Positions 1 through 5,265 of a DNA stretch of 8,600 nucleotides are shown piece by piece. The notes under the pieces were generated by a model. It did no database searches. It worked only from the letters and a program-made list of their open reading frames with translations, and was not told the origin of the DNA. Numbering within the stretch: the first letter of the stretch is position 1; each line of letters starts with the position of its first letter. The stretch spans positions 1 to 8,600 of the forward strand of contig CAZIHO010000131.1 in assembly GCA_964538875.1 (NCBI GenBank), written 5' to 3'. Origin of the DNA: CAZIHO01 sp964538875 (lineage in GTDB: Bacteria > Pseudomonadota > Gammaproteobacteria > Chromatiales > Chromatiaceae). Made by a program: the position numbers and the translations under genes.

Positions 1-31
1 GACCTGGTAACAAATACGGCCTACAATTTAA

Positions 32-58
32 GGGCACCTTGAAAAATTCAAGGTGCCC
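32..58. repeat. Hairpin 1 of the element, 12-bp perfect stem
   Basis: GGGCACCTTGAA at 32-43 pairs perfectly with TTCAAGGTGCCC at 47-58 around an AAA loop. The left arm is also the left terminal inverted repeat, so it can pair either locally or with the far end of the element. No T-run follows, so it is not a standard intrinsic terminator. Confidence 0.85.
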
Positions 59-60
59 GT

Positions 61-80
61 GCGGGGTAGGGATACCCCGC
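61..80. repeat. Hairpin 2 of the element, 8-bp stem
   Basis: GCGGGGTA at 61-68 pairs perfectly with TACCCCGC at 73-80 around a four-base GGGA loop. It starts two bases after hairpin 1 ends. Confidence 0.8.
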
Positions 81-87
81 CAGTTTC

Positions 88-103
88 AAGCAGGCAACTG
101 CTT
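88..103. repeat. Hairpin 3 of the element, 6-bp stem with GNRA-type loop
   Basis: AAGCAG at 88-93 pairs with CTGCTT at 98-103 around GCAA, which matches the stable GNRA tetraloop pattern when read as + strand RNA. It is the shortest stem of the series. Confidence 0.6.
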
Positions 104-112
104 AAAAATGAA

Positions 113-141
113 GCAAAGCGGAAATCACATTTGCGCTTTGC
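113..141. repeat. Hairpin 4 of the element, 13-base arms with one mismatch
   Basis: GCAAAGCG at 113-120 pairs with CGCTTTGC at 134-141. After one G-G mismatch (121/133), AAAT at 122-125 pairs with ATTT at 129-132 around a CAC loop. Confidence 0.8.
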
Positions 142-143
142 GT

Positions 144-176
144 CTTGAAAAATGGCCTGGATGGCCATTTTTCAAG
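144..176. repeat. Hairpin 5 of the element, 14-bp perfect stem
   Basis: CTTGAAAAATGGCC at 144-157 pairs perfectly with its reverse complement at 163-176 around a TGGAT loop. The right arm contains part of the right terminal inverted repeat, and the left arm repeats the CTTGAAAAAT core seen at the left end of the element. Confidence 0.85.
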
Positions 177-261
177 GTCCCCTTAATTTGGAATCTGGTC
201 TCCGAGTTGGGGTACTCCATCTATGGGGGTCAGGGTTGTGTCCATGCCGGTTAGGTCTGCT

Positions 262-273
262 GTTAACGTCAAC
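262..273. promoter_or_regulatory. Near-palindrome upstream of hemerythrin gene
   Basis: GTTAACGTCAAC is palindromic at all but one base pair of its 12 bases. It lies 36 bp before the hemerythrin start codon, a position where an operator could sit. It does not match an FNR, LexA or NsrR consensus that I know, and the regulator is unknown. Confidence 0.25.
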
Positions 274-281
274 GAGGATTT

Positions 282-294
282 GGGCAATTTGCCC
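282..294. promoter_or_regulatory. Perfect palindrome just before the hemerythrin ribosome-binding site
   Basis: GGGCAA and TTGCCC flank a single central T, forming a perfect 13-base dyad that ends five bases before the GGAGG Shine-Dalgarno sequence. A protein bound here would block transcription or translation start. The one-base centre means an RNA hairpin would lose its inner pairs, so an operator is more likely than a hairpin. Function is inferred from position only. Confidence 0.3.
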
Positions 295-299
295 GGCGC

Positions 300-304
300 G
301 GAGG
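300..304 (+). promoter_or_regulatory. Ribosome-binding site that fixes the hemerythrin start
   Basis: A GGAGG sequence lies five bases before the ATG at 310. The alternative ATG at 223 has no such site, and the 29 residues it would add do not resemble hemerythrin, so 310 is preferred. Confidence 0.75.
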
Positions 305-309
305 TACAC

Positions 310-789
310 ATGACTAAACCCTTCCTGGTGTGGCGAGAGGGTTGGCTGGTGGGGATAGAACGCATCGATGCCGATCACCAGAAGCTGCTGGAATTGCTCA
401 ACCTGCTGGCGCGGTGCCCGGATGGGGATGCGGGGGATTCCGTGCTCCAGCGGCTGGAAGCGGTGATTGCCCATTTGCGGCAGCACTTTGAATACGAGGA
501 GGCGTTTTTGCGGGCTATGGCCTATCCGGAGTATGAAGCCCATAGCCGCGCCCACGCCTTAGAACTAGCGGAATTGACCGTAATGATGCGCTCGGTACGG
601 GAACAGGGCGGCGGCGCCCTGGGTGATGAGTCCCTGGTGGGGCTCAAGCATTGGTTTTGCGATCACGTCATCGGCGAGGACCATCGGTACGCCGAATACT
701 ATTTCCGGTTACTGGACGAACAGACCCACGCCCAAGTAGCGGCCAGCGGGTTCGATCACCGGCCCGCCCACCGGCCGCCTTGCGACTAG
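310..789 (+). CDS. Bacteriohemerythrin, single-domain di-iron O2-binding protein
   Basis: This predicted cytoplasmic protein of 159 residues should bind O2 reversibly at a non-haem di-iron centre. All seven expected ligands can be placed: His23, His59 and Glu63 (HxxxE), His78, His82, then His119 and Asp124 (HxxxxD). The hydrophobic Trp8 and the IDADH segment near the N-terminus are also typical. The length is slightly above the usual 130-150 because of a tail after residue 140 that is rich in His, Pro and Arg. There is no signal peptide, and no fused signalling domain such as a methyl-accepting or GGDEF module, so it probably acts alone in O2 storage, delivery or sensing. The gene stands alone, with two palindromes in its leader and candidate terminators behind it. 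Family identity is firm, but physiological role is inferred. Confidence 0.93.
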   Translation: MTKPFLVWREGWLVGIERIDADHQKLLELLNLLARCPDGDAGDSVLQRLEAVIAHLRQHFEYEEAFLRAMAYPEYEAHSRAHALELAELTVMMRSVREQGGGALGDESLVGLKHWFCDHVIGEDHRYAEYYFRLLDEQTHAQVAASGFDHRPAHRPPCD

Positions 790-797
790 CAGGCCGG

Positions 798-826
798 CCC
801 GAATGGACCTTCCAGGTCCGTCCGGG
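798..826. terminator. Stem-loop after hemerythrin gene, possible terminator
   Basis: GGACCT at 805-810 and AGGTCC at 814-819 form a six-base-pair stem around TCC. Outer CCCG (798-801) and CGGG (823-826) can add a second helix across a three-base internal loop. It begins eight bases after the stop codon. No T-run follows, so intrinsic termination is uncertain. Confidence 0.35.
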
Positions 827-867
827 CGGTATCTCGCACCCTGGGTCCGGCATATCCTTGTGCCCAT

Positions 868-886
868 GCGCCCGGATGCCGGGCGC
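868..886. terminator. GC-only 8-bp stem-loop between convergent genes
   Basis: GCGCCCGG at 868-875 pairs perfectly with CCGGGCGC at 879-886 around ATG. It lies between the convergent ends of the hemerythrin and deacetylase genes and could stop or pause transcription from either side. It lacks a T-run on both strands. Confidence 0.35.
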
Positions 887-971
887 GTCCTCCAACCTGG
901 GCCAAACTGAACAGCAGCACCCCAGCCAGTCAGTTTAGCGGACGAACTCCTGATTTTCCGGACGGCCGGAA

Positions 972-1001
972 TTGCTGCGCTGCACAATAACGGGCTACAA
1001 T
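972..1001 (+). promoter_or_regulatory. Possible sigma70-type promoter pointing into the deacetylase 3' end
   Basis: TTGCTG (972-977) and TACAAT (996-1001) are separated by 18 bases, and each matches its consensus hexamer partly or well. Transcription would run rightward from about 1008, antisense to the deacetylase gene. No + strand gene follows for over 1 kb, so this is either an antisense RNA promoter or a chance match. Confidence 0.2.
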
Positions 1002-1015
1002 ATCCATAACGCCGA

Positions 1016-1951
1016 CTAAGGGTGGCCGATGAGTTCGTCCAAATGAACGTTTACGCTGCGTCCTAGGGATGATAATTCATATCCACCTTCTAGGCAGGAT
1101 ACGATGCGACCGGCGGCATGCCGGTCGGCGAGTTTGACGAGCTGCGCGGTGATCCAAGCGTAGTCCGGTTCCCGCAGGCGGAAATGGGCCATCTGGTCTT
1201 CCAGGTGCCCGTCGAAACCGGCGGAAATCAGGATCATTCCCGGTGCGAACTCGTCCAGGCGGGGCAGCCACCGGTCCTCGACCGCGCGCCGGAAGGCGCT
1301 GCCGTCGGTGCCCGCCGGTAGGGGCAGGTTGATGACGTTGGGTGCCGTGGAATCGGCTCCTGAGTAAGGATAGAACGGGTGCTCAAAACTGCTGCAAAAC
1401 AGAATGCGCTGATCGCCGGCCACGATGTCCTCGGTGCCGTTGCCGTGATGCACGTCGAAATCCACGATGGCGACCCGGTCCAAGCCGTGGTGGTCCAGGG
1501 CGTGGTAGGCGGCGATGGCCAGGTTGTTGAAGAAGCAGAAGCCCATGGCCTGGTTGCGGGTGGCATGGTGACCCGGCGGGCGGGTGCAGGCAAAGGCGGC
1601 CCGGACTTTTTCTCCCATTACCAGGTCGGTAGCCAGCACCGCCGCGCCCGCCGAGCGGAACGCCGCCGGCAGGGTGTGATGGGACAGGGCGGTGTCCCCG
1701 TCCAGCCAGTGCAGGCGGTCGTTGTCGTGATCCGGCGCGGCGGCTTCCAGGCGCCGGATATAGGCCGGGTCGTGGGCGCGCACCAGTTGATCGTAATGCA
1801 CTAATGGCGCATCAAAATGGCTCAAAAGAAATTCGAGGCCAGATGACACTAGGCGATCCTGAATGGCCCGCAGGCGTTCGGGACCTTCTGGATGATGGGG
1901 TCCCATGCGGTGGTCCAAGCAATTGGGATGAGTGATGTAGGCGACGGTCAT
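1016..1951 (-). CDS. Histone deacetylase family protein (class II-like / AcuC-like zinc amidohydrolase)
   Basis: A 311-residue, full-length zinc-dependent deacylase. Family motifs are present in order: HPEGPERL at 20-27; RPPGHHA with the paired active-site histidines 128 and 129; GFCFFNN at 137-143; DFDVHHGNG with zinc ligands Asp166 and His168; SAGFDGH with the third zinc ligand Asp247; and EGGY with catalytic Tyr291. The start at 1951 places the conserved N-terminal strand directly after Met. There is no signal peptide, so it should be cytoplasmic. Bacterial members remove acetyl groups from protein lysines (AcuC on acetyl-CoA synthetase) or from small molecules such as acetylpolyamines, and sequence alone does not decide. 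It is divergent from the Pat-type acetyltransferase with about 245 bp between start codons, which favours protein deacetylation. I see no convincing promoter or Shine-Dalgarno in that gap. Confidence 0.93.
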   Translation of the reverse strand: MTVAYITHPNCLDHRMGPHHPEGPERLRAIQDRLVSSGLEFLLSHFDAPLVHYDQLVRAHDPAYIRRLEAAAPDHDNDRLHWLDGDTALSHHTLPAAFRSAGAAVLATDLVMGEKVRAAFACTRPPGHHATRNQAMGFCFFNNLAIAAYHALDHHGLDRVAIVDFDVHHGNGTEDIVAGDQRILFCSSFEHPFYPYSGADSTAPNVINLPLPAGTDGSAFRRAVEDRWLPRLDEFAPGMILISAGFDGHLEDQMAHFRLREPDYAWITAQLVKLADRHAAGRIVSCLEGGYELSSLGRSVNVHLDELIGHP

Positions 1952-2196
1952 GGCGGAAGGCTTTCATTGGCAGTTAACGAATTCATGATGTGCAGAAGCC
2001 GGCCAAAAGACAAGCTGCCCGGCTACCTGACTAGGAATGTTAGAGCATCCGCCGGGAAAGGGGCTGGAATCCAAGCCTCGCCATGGCAGGACGCACAATT
2101 AGGGCCGGCGCGGCCGGGGATGAAATTCCCCTGGACGGGCAGGTCATGAAGACCAAGGTCAACCAAGAAGCCCAACTGAGGCGACAGAGCATAGCC

Positions 2197-4875
2197 ATGA
2201 GACTAACCGATCTGGACAGGCTGTTCGAGCCAGACTCCATTGCCGTATTCGGGGCCAGCGATCGGCCGGGCTCGGTGGGCAATCGGGTGTACCGCAACAT
2301 CCTGGCGGGCGGCTACAAGGGTGGCTGCTATGCCATCAACCCCAAGCACGCCAAGGTAGCGGGCAAGCCCTGCTATAAGTCATTGCAAGAGCTGGGGCGG
2401 CCCCTGGACCTGGTGGTCATCGCCTCGCCAGCCCGCAGTGCCATCGAGATCCTGGAACAGTGCGGCGAATTTGGCGTCAAGGCGGCGGTGGTGCATTCGG
2501 CAGGATTCGCCGAAACCGGCGACTTCGGCGCCCAGTTGCAGGAGCGCCTGGTGGAAACCGCGCGCATGAACCGCATCCGGGTGCTGGGGCCCAATTGCAT
2601 GGGCATCATGCGCCCCGGCCATGGGTTGAACGCTACCTTCGGCGGCGATTTGATCCGGCCCGGTGACGTGGCCCTGGTATCCCAGTCCGGTGCCATTTGT
2701 AGCGCCATGTTGGACTGGTCCGGGACCCGGCAGCTGGGTTTCTCGGCGGTGGTGTCCCTGGGCGCAGCGTCGGACGTGGATTTTGGCGACGTGCTCGACT
2801 ATCTGGCCCTGGATCCCAAGACCCATTCGATTCTCTTGTACGTGGAGGGCATCCAGCAGTCCCGGCGCTTCATGAGCGGCCTGCGGGCGGCGGCGCGCCT
2901 GAAGCCGGTGATCGTGGTCAAGGCCGGACGCTATCCGGCCGGCTCCCGGGCCGCCAAGTCCCACACCGGCTCCATGGTGGGCAGCGACGAGGTATTCAAC
3001 GCGGTGCTCCAGCGGGCCGGCGCGGTGCGGGTCCATGCGGTGGAACAGTTGTTCGCTGCTGCCCAGGTGTTCGGTACCGGCAAGCGCGTCCACGGCAGCC
3101 GTTGCACCATCATCACCAATGGCGGCGGTCCCGGCGTGCTGGCGGCGGATCGGGCGGTAGAGTTGGAGTTGCAGATGCCCGAGGTTTCCGAGGGCACCCG
3201 TAAGCGTCTGCGGGAAGTCTTGCCGGCCCATTGGTCGGATGGCAACCCGGTGGACATCATGGGCGATGCCCCTCCGGAGCGGTTCCGGGACACGGTGGAC
3301 GCCTGTCTGGATGATCCGGAAGTGGACGGCGTGGTGGTGTTGCTGACGCCCCAAGCCATGACCAAGCCCACCGAGGCGGCCCAGATGGTGGTGGACGTAG
3401 CCAAGACCAAGACCAAGCCGGTGTTGTCCTGTTGGATGGGTGCCACCCAGGTGGCGGAGGCCCACCGGGTGCTCGCGGCGGCCGGCGTGCCCCATTTCGA
3501 TTCCCCGGAAGTGGCAGTGGAGGCCTTCTCCTATCTGGCCGCCTACCATCGGCATCAGCAACTGCTGATGCAAGTGCCTGGACCCCTGTCCCGCCAGGAA
3601 GTGCCGGACGTGGAGGGCGCCCGCCTCATCATCGAGGGGGTGCTGGCTGAGGGCCGTTATTCCCTGGGAACCCTGGAGGCCAAGGCGATCTTGTCCGCCT
3701 TCAATATCCCCACCATGCAGGCGGTGCATGCCCGTACCGCCAACGAGGCACTGATGGCGGCCCAGGTGCTGAGCTTTCCGGTGGTGATGAAAATCAATTC
3801 GCCGGATATCCGCCATAAGTCGGACGTGGAAGGGGTGCGCCTCAATATCCACGACGCCCAGTCGGTGCGCCGCACTTTCAGCGAACTGATCGAGCGGGCT
3901 TCCAAGCTGCGCCCGGATGCCCGTATCGACGGCATCACCGTGGAGCACATGGCCCCCACCCGGGCAGCGCGGGAACTCATGATCGGCGTCACCCGGGATC
4001 CCATTTTCGGTCCGGTCATCAGCTTCGGTGCTGGCGGCACCGAGGTGGAGGTGCTCCAGGACCGGGCGCTGGCGTTGCCGCCCCTCAACCACTTCATCAT
4101 CAACAACATGATCGACCACACCCGGGTCGCGCGGTTGATGGGGGCGTTCCGCCACATGCCGCCCATGAATCGGGAAGCCCTGGGCCGCATCCTGCTGCGG
4201 GTCTCGGAAATGATCTGTGAATTGCCGGAAATCGTGGAAATCGACATCAACCCCCTGATCGGCAACGATACCGGGGTGGTCGCGGTGGACGTGCGCATCA
4301 ACGTGGAATATCGGGCGCCCCAGGCTCCCCGGTATGCCCACATGGCGATTCATCCCTACCCGAGCCACATGATCGAGCGGGTGCAGTTGCCGGACGGCAC
4401 CGACTTGACCATTCGCCCGATCCAGCCGGAAGACGCGGAGATGGAGCAGGAATTCGTGCGCGGCCTGTCCCAGCAGACCAAGTATTTCCGCTTCATGCAG
4501 GCGCTCAAAGAGTTGACGCCGGAAATGCTGGTGCGCTTCACCCAGATCGACTACGACCGGGAGATGGCCCTGATTGGCGTGGTACGCAAGGAGAAGGGGG
4601 ACGAGCAGGTGGGCGTGGCCCGCTACATGACCCGGCCCGGCGGCGACCGCTGCGAGTTCGCCATCGTCATTTCCGACCAGTGGCGGGGCCGGGGCATCGG
4701 CTCCCGACTGATGCGTTCCCTGATGCAAAATGCCCGGGACCGGGGTCTGAAGGTCATGGAAGGGGAGGTGCTGTCCGCCAACACCCGCATGTTGGAGCTG
4801 ATGAAATCCCTGGGCTTCGGCATTGAACGGGATAAGAACGATCCCGGCATCAAGCGCGTCTCCAAGATGCTCTAG
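2197..4875 (+). CDS. pat: Protein acetyltransferase Pat/YfiQ type: NDP-forming acyl-CoA synthetase module fused to GNAT domain
   Basis: An 892-residue multidomain protein. Residues about 14-135 form a CoA-binding Rossmann domain (SIAVFGAS at 14-21, GPNCMG at 131-136). The succinyl-CoA-ligase-like part has VSQSG at 161-165 and KSHTGS around His256, the position phosphorylated in active ADP-forming acetyl-CoA synthetases. An ATP-grasp domain spans about 489-715, and a GNAT domain about 725-892 carries the acetyl-CoA loop RGRGIGS at 830-836. Salmonella Pat and E. coli YfiQ (886 residues) share this order and acetylate protein lysines, notably on acetyl-CoA synthetase. The 2197 start places Met about 13 residues before the first strand, as in family members. 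ATGs at 2146 and 2083 are in frame upstream, but none of the three has a convincing Shine-Dalgarno. The divergent neighbour is a deacetylase, suggesting a reversible acetylation switch. Whether the synthetase half is active is unknown. Confidence 0.92.
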   Translation: MRLTDLDRLFEPDSIAVFGASDRPGSVGNRVYRNILAGGYKGGCYAINPKHAKVAGKPCYKSLQELGRPLDLVVIASPARSAIEILEQCGEFGVKAAVVHSAGFAETGDFGAQLQERLVETARMNRIRVLGPNCMGIMRPGHGLNATFGGDLIRPGDVALVSQSGAICSAMLDWSGTRQLGFSAVVSLGAASDVDFGDVLDYLALDPKTHSILLYVEGIQQSRRFMSGLRAAARLKPVIVVKAGRYPAGSRAAKSHTGSMVGSDEVFNAVLQRAGAVRVHAVEQLFAAAQVFGTGKRVHGSRCTIITNGGGPGVLAADRAVELELQMPEVSEGTRKRLREVLPAHWSDGNPVDIMGDAPPERFRDTVDACLDDPEVDGVVVLLTPQAMTKPTEAAQMVVDVAKTKTKPVLSCWMGATQVAEAHRVLAAAGVPHFDSPEVAVEAFSYLAAYHRHQQLLMQVPGPLSRQEVPDVEGARLIIEGVLAEGRYSLGTLEAKAILSAFNIPTMQAVHARTANEALMAAQVLSFPVVMKINSPDIRHKSDVEGVRLNIHDAQSVRRTFSELIERASKLRPDARIDGITVEHMAPTRAARELMIGVTRDPIFGPVISFGAGGTEVEVLQDRALALPPLNHFIINNMIDHTRVARLMGAFRHMPPMNREALGRILLRVSEMICELPEIVEIDINPLIGNDTGVVAVDVRINVEYRAPQAPRYAHMAIHPYPSHMIERVQLPDGTDLTIRPIQPEDAEMEQEFVRGLSQQTKYFRFMQALKELTPEMLVRFTQIDYDREMALIGVVRKEKGDEQVGVARYMTRPGGDRCEFAIVISDQWRGRGIGSRLMRSLMQNARDRGLKVMEGEVLSANTRMLELMKSLGFGIERDKNDPGIKRVSKML

Positions 4876-4887
4876 GAACCAATCCAG

Positions 4888-4912
4888 CGGGCGGGGCACC
4901 GTGCTCCGCCCG
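4888..4912 (+). terminator. 11-bp GC-rich stem-loop after pat gene
   Basis: Bases 4888-4898 pair with 4902-4912 around a CCG loop, with one G-U wobble within 11 pairs. It starts 12 bases after the pat stop codon, the usual place for a terminator. There is no T-run after it, so it may act as a weak or Rho-assisted terminator or a 3'-end stabiliser. It separates pat from the copper operon. Confidence 0.5.
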
Positions 4913-4974
4913 GTCTCCCAAGCCCCAAACCACCCTGGGTTGTAAACTAGGGCCACCCCCCATGATGGGTGTCT

Positions 4975-4997
4975 GCCTAGGCCAGGAGGGTCTAGGC
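4975..4997. promoter_or_regulatory. 23-bp dyad upstream of copZ, candidate operator
   Basis: GCCTAG at 4975-4980 and CTAGGC at 4992-4997 form perfect outer arms. With one mismatched pair, CC (4982-4983) and GG (4989-4990) extend the symmetry to 8 of 9 positions per arm around a five-base centre. It lies 33 bp before the copZ ATG. Copper export operons are often controlled by MerR-type CueR or by CsoR or CopY, which bind dyads, but this sequence does not resemble the CueR consensus I know. No clear -35/-10 pair flanks it. It could also fold as an RNA hairpin in the leader. Confidence 0.35.
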
Positions 4998-5020
4998 GGG
5001 CCAGATCAATCAGTCATTCT

Positions 5021-5024
5021 GGAG
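5021..5024 (+). promoter_or_regulatory. Ribosome-binding site that fixes the copZ start
   Basis: GGAG lies six bases before the ATG at 5031. Longer in-frame starts from 4962 would run coding sequence through the dyad and add residues unlike any copper chaperone. Confidence 0.65.
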
Positions 5025-5030
5025 CAACCG

Positions 5031-5234
5031 ATGGTCACTCTGAACATAGAAGGCATGAGCTGCATGCATTGCGTGAAGGCGGTCACCCAAGCCCTGGCGG
5101 CGGTACCCGGCGTGAGCGGAACTCCCCAAGTGGATCTGGCCGCCGGCCAGGCCAAGGTGGACGGTGCCGTTAGTGCCGAGGCACTGATCGCGGCCGTCAA
5201 GCAGGCAGGCTACCCGGCGGTGCTTGCCCCTTGA
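5031..5234 (+). CDS. copZ: CopZ-like copper chaperone, single heavy-metal-associated domain
   Basis: A 67-residue protein that is essentially one HMA (ferredoxin-fold) domain, the normal length for CopZ/Atx1 chaperones. The Cu(I) site is GMSCMHC at 8-14, with Cys11 and Cys14 as ligands. The His between them is seen in several bacterial copper chaperones. The rest (VKAV, VPGV, LIAAVKQAGY) matches the usual helix and loop pattern of the fold. It should hold Cu(I) in the cytoplasm and hand it to the N-terminal domains of CopA. The gene for CopA starts 31 bp downstream on the same strand, so they almost certainly form one operon. A mercury-binding MerP role is less likely because there is no signal peptide and the partner is a copper pump. 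Confidence 0.9.
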   Translation: MVTLNIEGMSCMHCVKAVTQALAAVPGVSGTPQVDLAAGQAKVDGAVSAEALIAAVKQAGYPAVLAP

Positions 5235-5265
5235 TTTAGGCAGCCGGCGCGCGTCTGGTTCAGCC

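Larger units (their letters stand above)
28..186. mobile_element. MITE-like element of five consecutive hairpins with TTAA-flanked terminal inverted repeats
   Basis: Bases 28-47 match the reverse complement of 167-186 at 19 of 20 positions; the only mismatch is the C at 35. Both ends begin with TTAA, then GGG, one variable base and ACCTTGAAAAAT. If TTAA is the duplicated target, the element proper is 32-182 (151 bp). The interior is almost wholly palindromic, with stems at 32-58, 61-80, 88-103, 113-141 and 144-176. No transposase is encoded, so it would be non-autonomous. TTAA fits the 4-bp YTAR target duplications typical of part of the IS5 family, but that assignment is inference. The region is AT-richer than the genes around it. 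An alternative is a structured RNA or regulatory element that is not mobile. Only one copy is visible here, so mobility is not demonstrated. Confidence 0.6.

Noticed and set aside
3..254. Plus-strand frame open from the left edge through the hairpin element
   Set aside because: It runs straight through five palindromes, has no supported start and gives a product with no recognisable motif. The DNA is better explained by the repeat structure.
223..309. Upstream start for hemerythrin at ATG 223
   Set aside because: The added residues show no likeness to the family and would translate across the two leader palindromes, while ATG 310 has a good Shine-Dalgarno at correct spacing.
2380..4956. Minus-strand open frame of 858 codons opposite pat
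   Set aside because: It is antisense to a gene with complete domain motifs. Its translation is rich in His, Gly, Gln and Arg with no recognisable domain, as expected for the shadow of a GC-rich gene.
4938..4966. Promoter-like TTGTAA and CATGAT hexamers upstream of copZ
   Set aside because: Each matches consensus at only four of six positions and the spacer is 15 bases, which is too short to claim a promoter.
4962..5030. Longer start for copZ at 4962
   Set aside because: The extension would encode the dyad and add residues absent from copper chaperones. ATG 5031 has GGAG at six bases and begins right at the HMA strand.
5224..5265. TTG start for copA overlapping the end of copZ
   Set aside because: It adds 14 residues before the HMA domain without a ribosome-binding site or family support. 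ATG 5266 fits the domain boundary.
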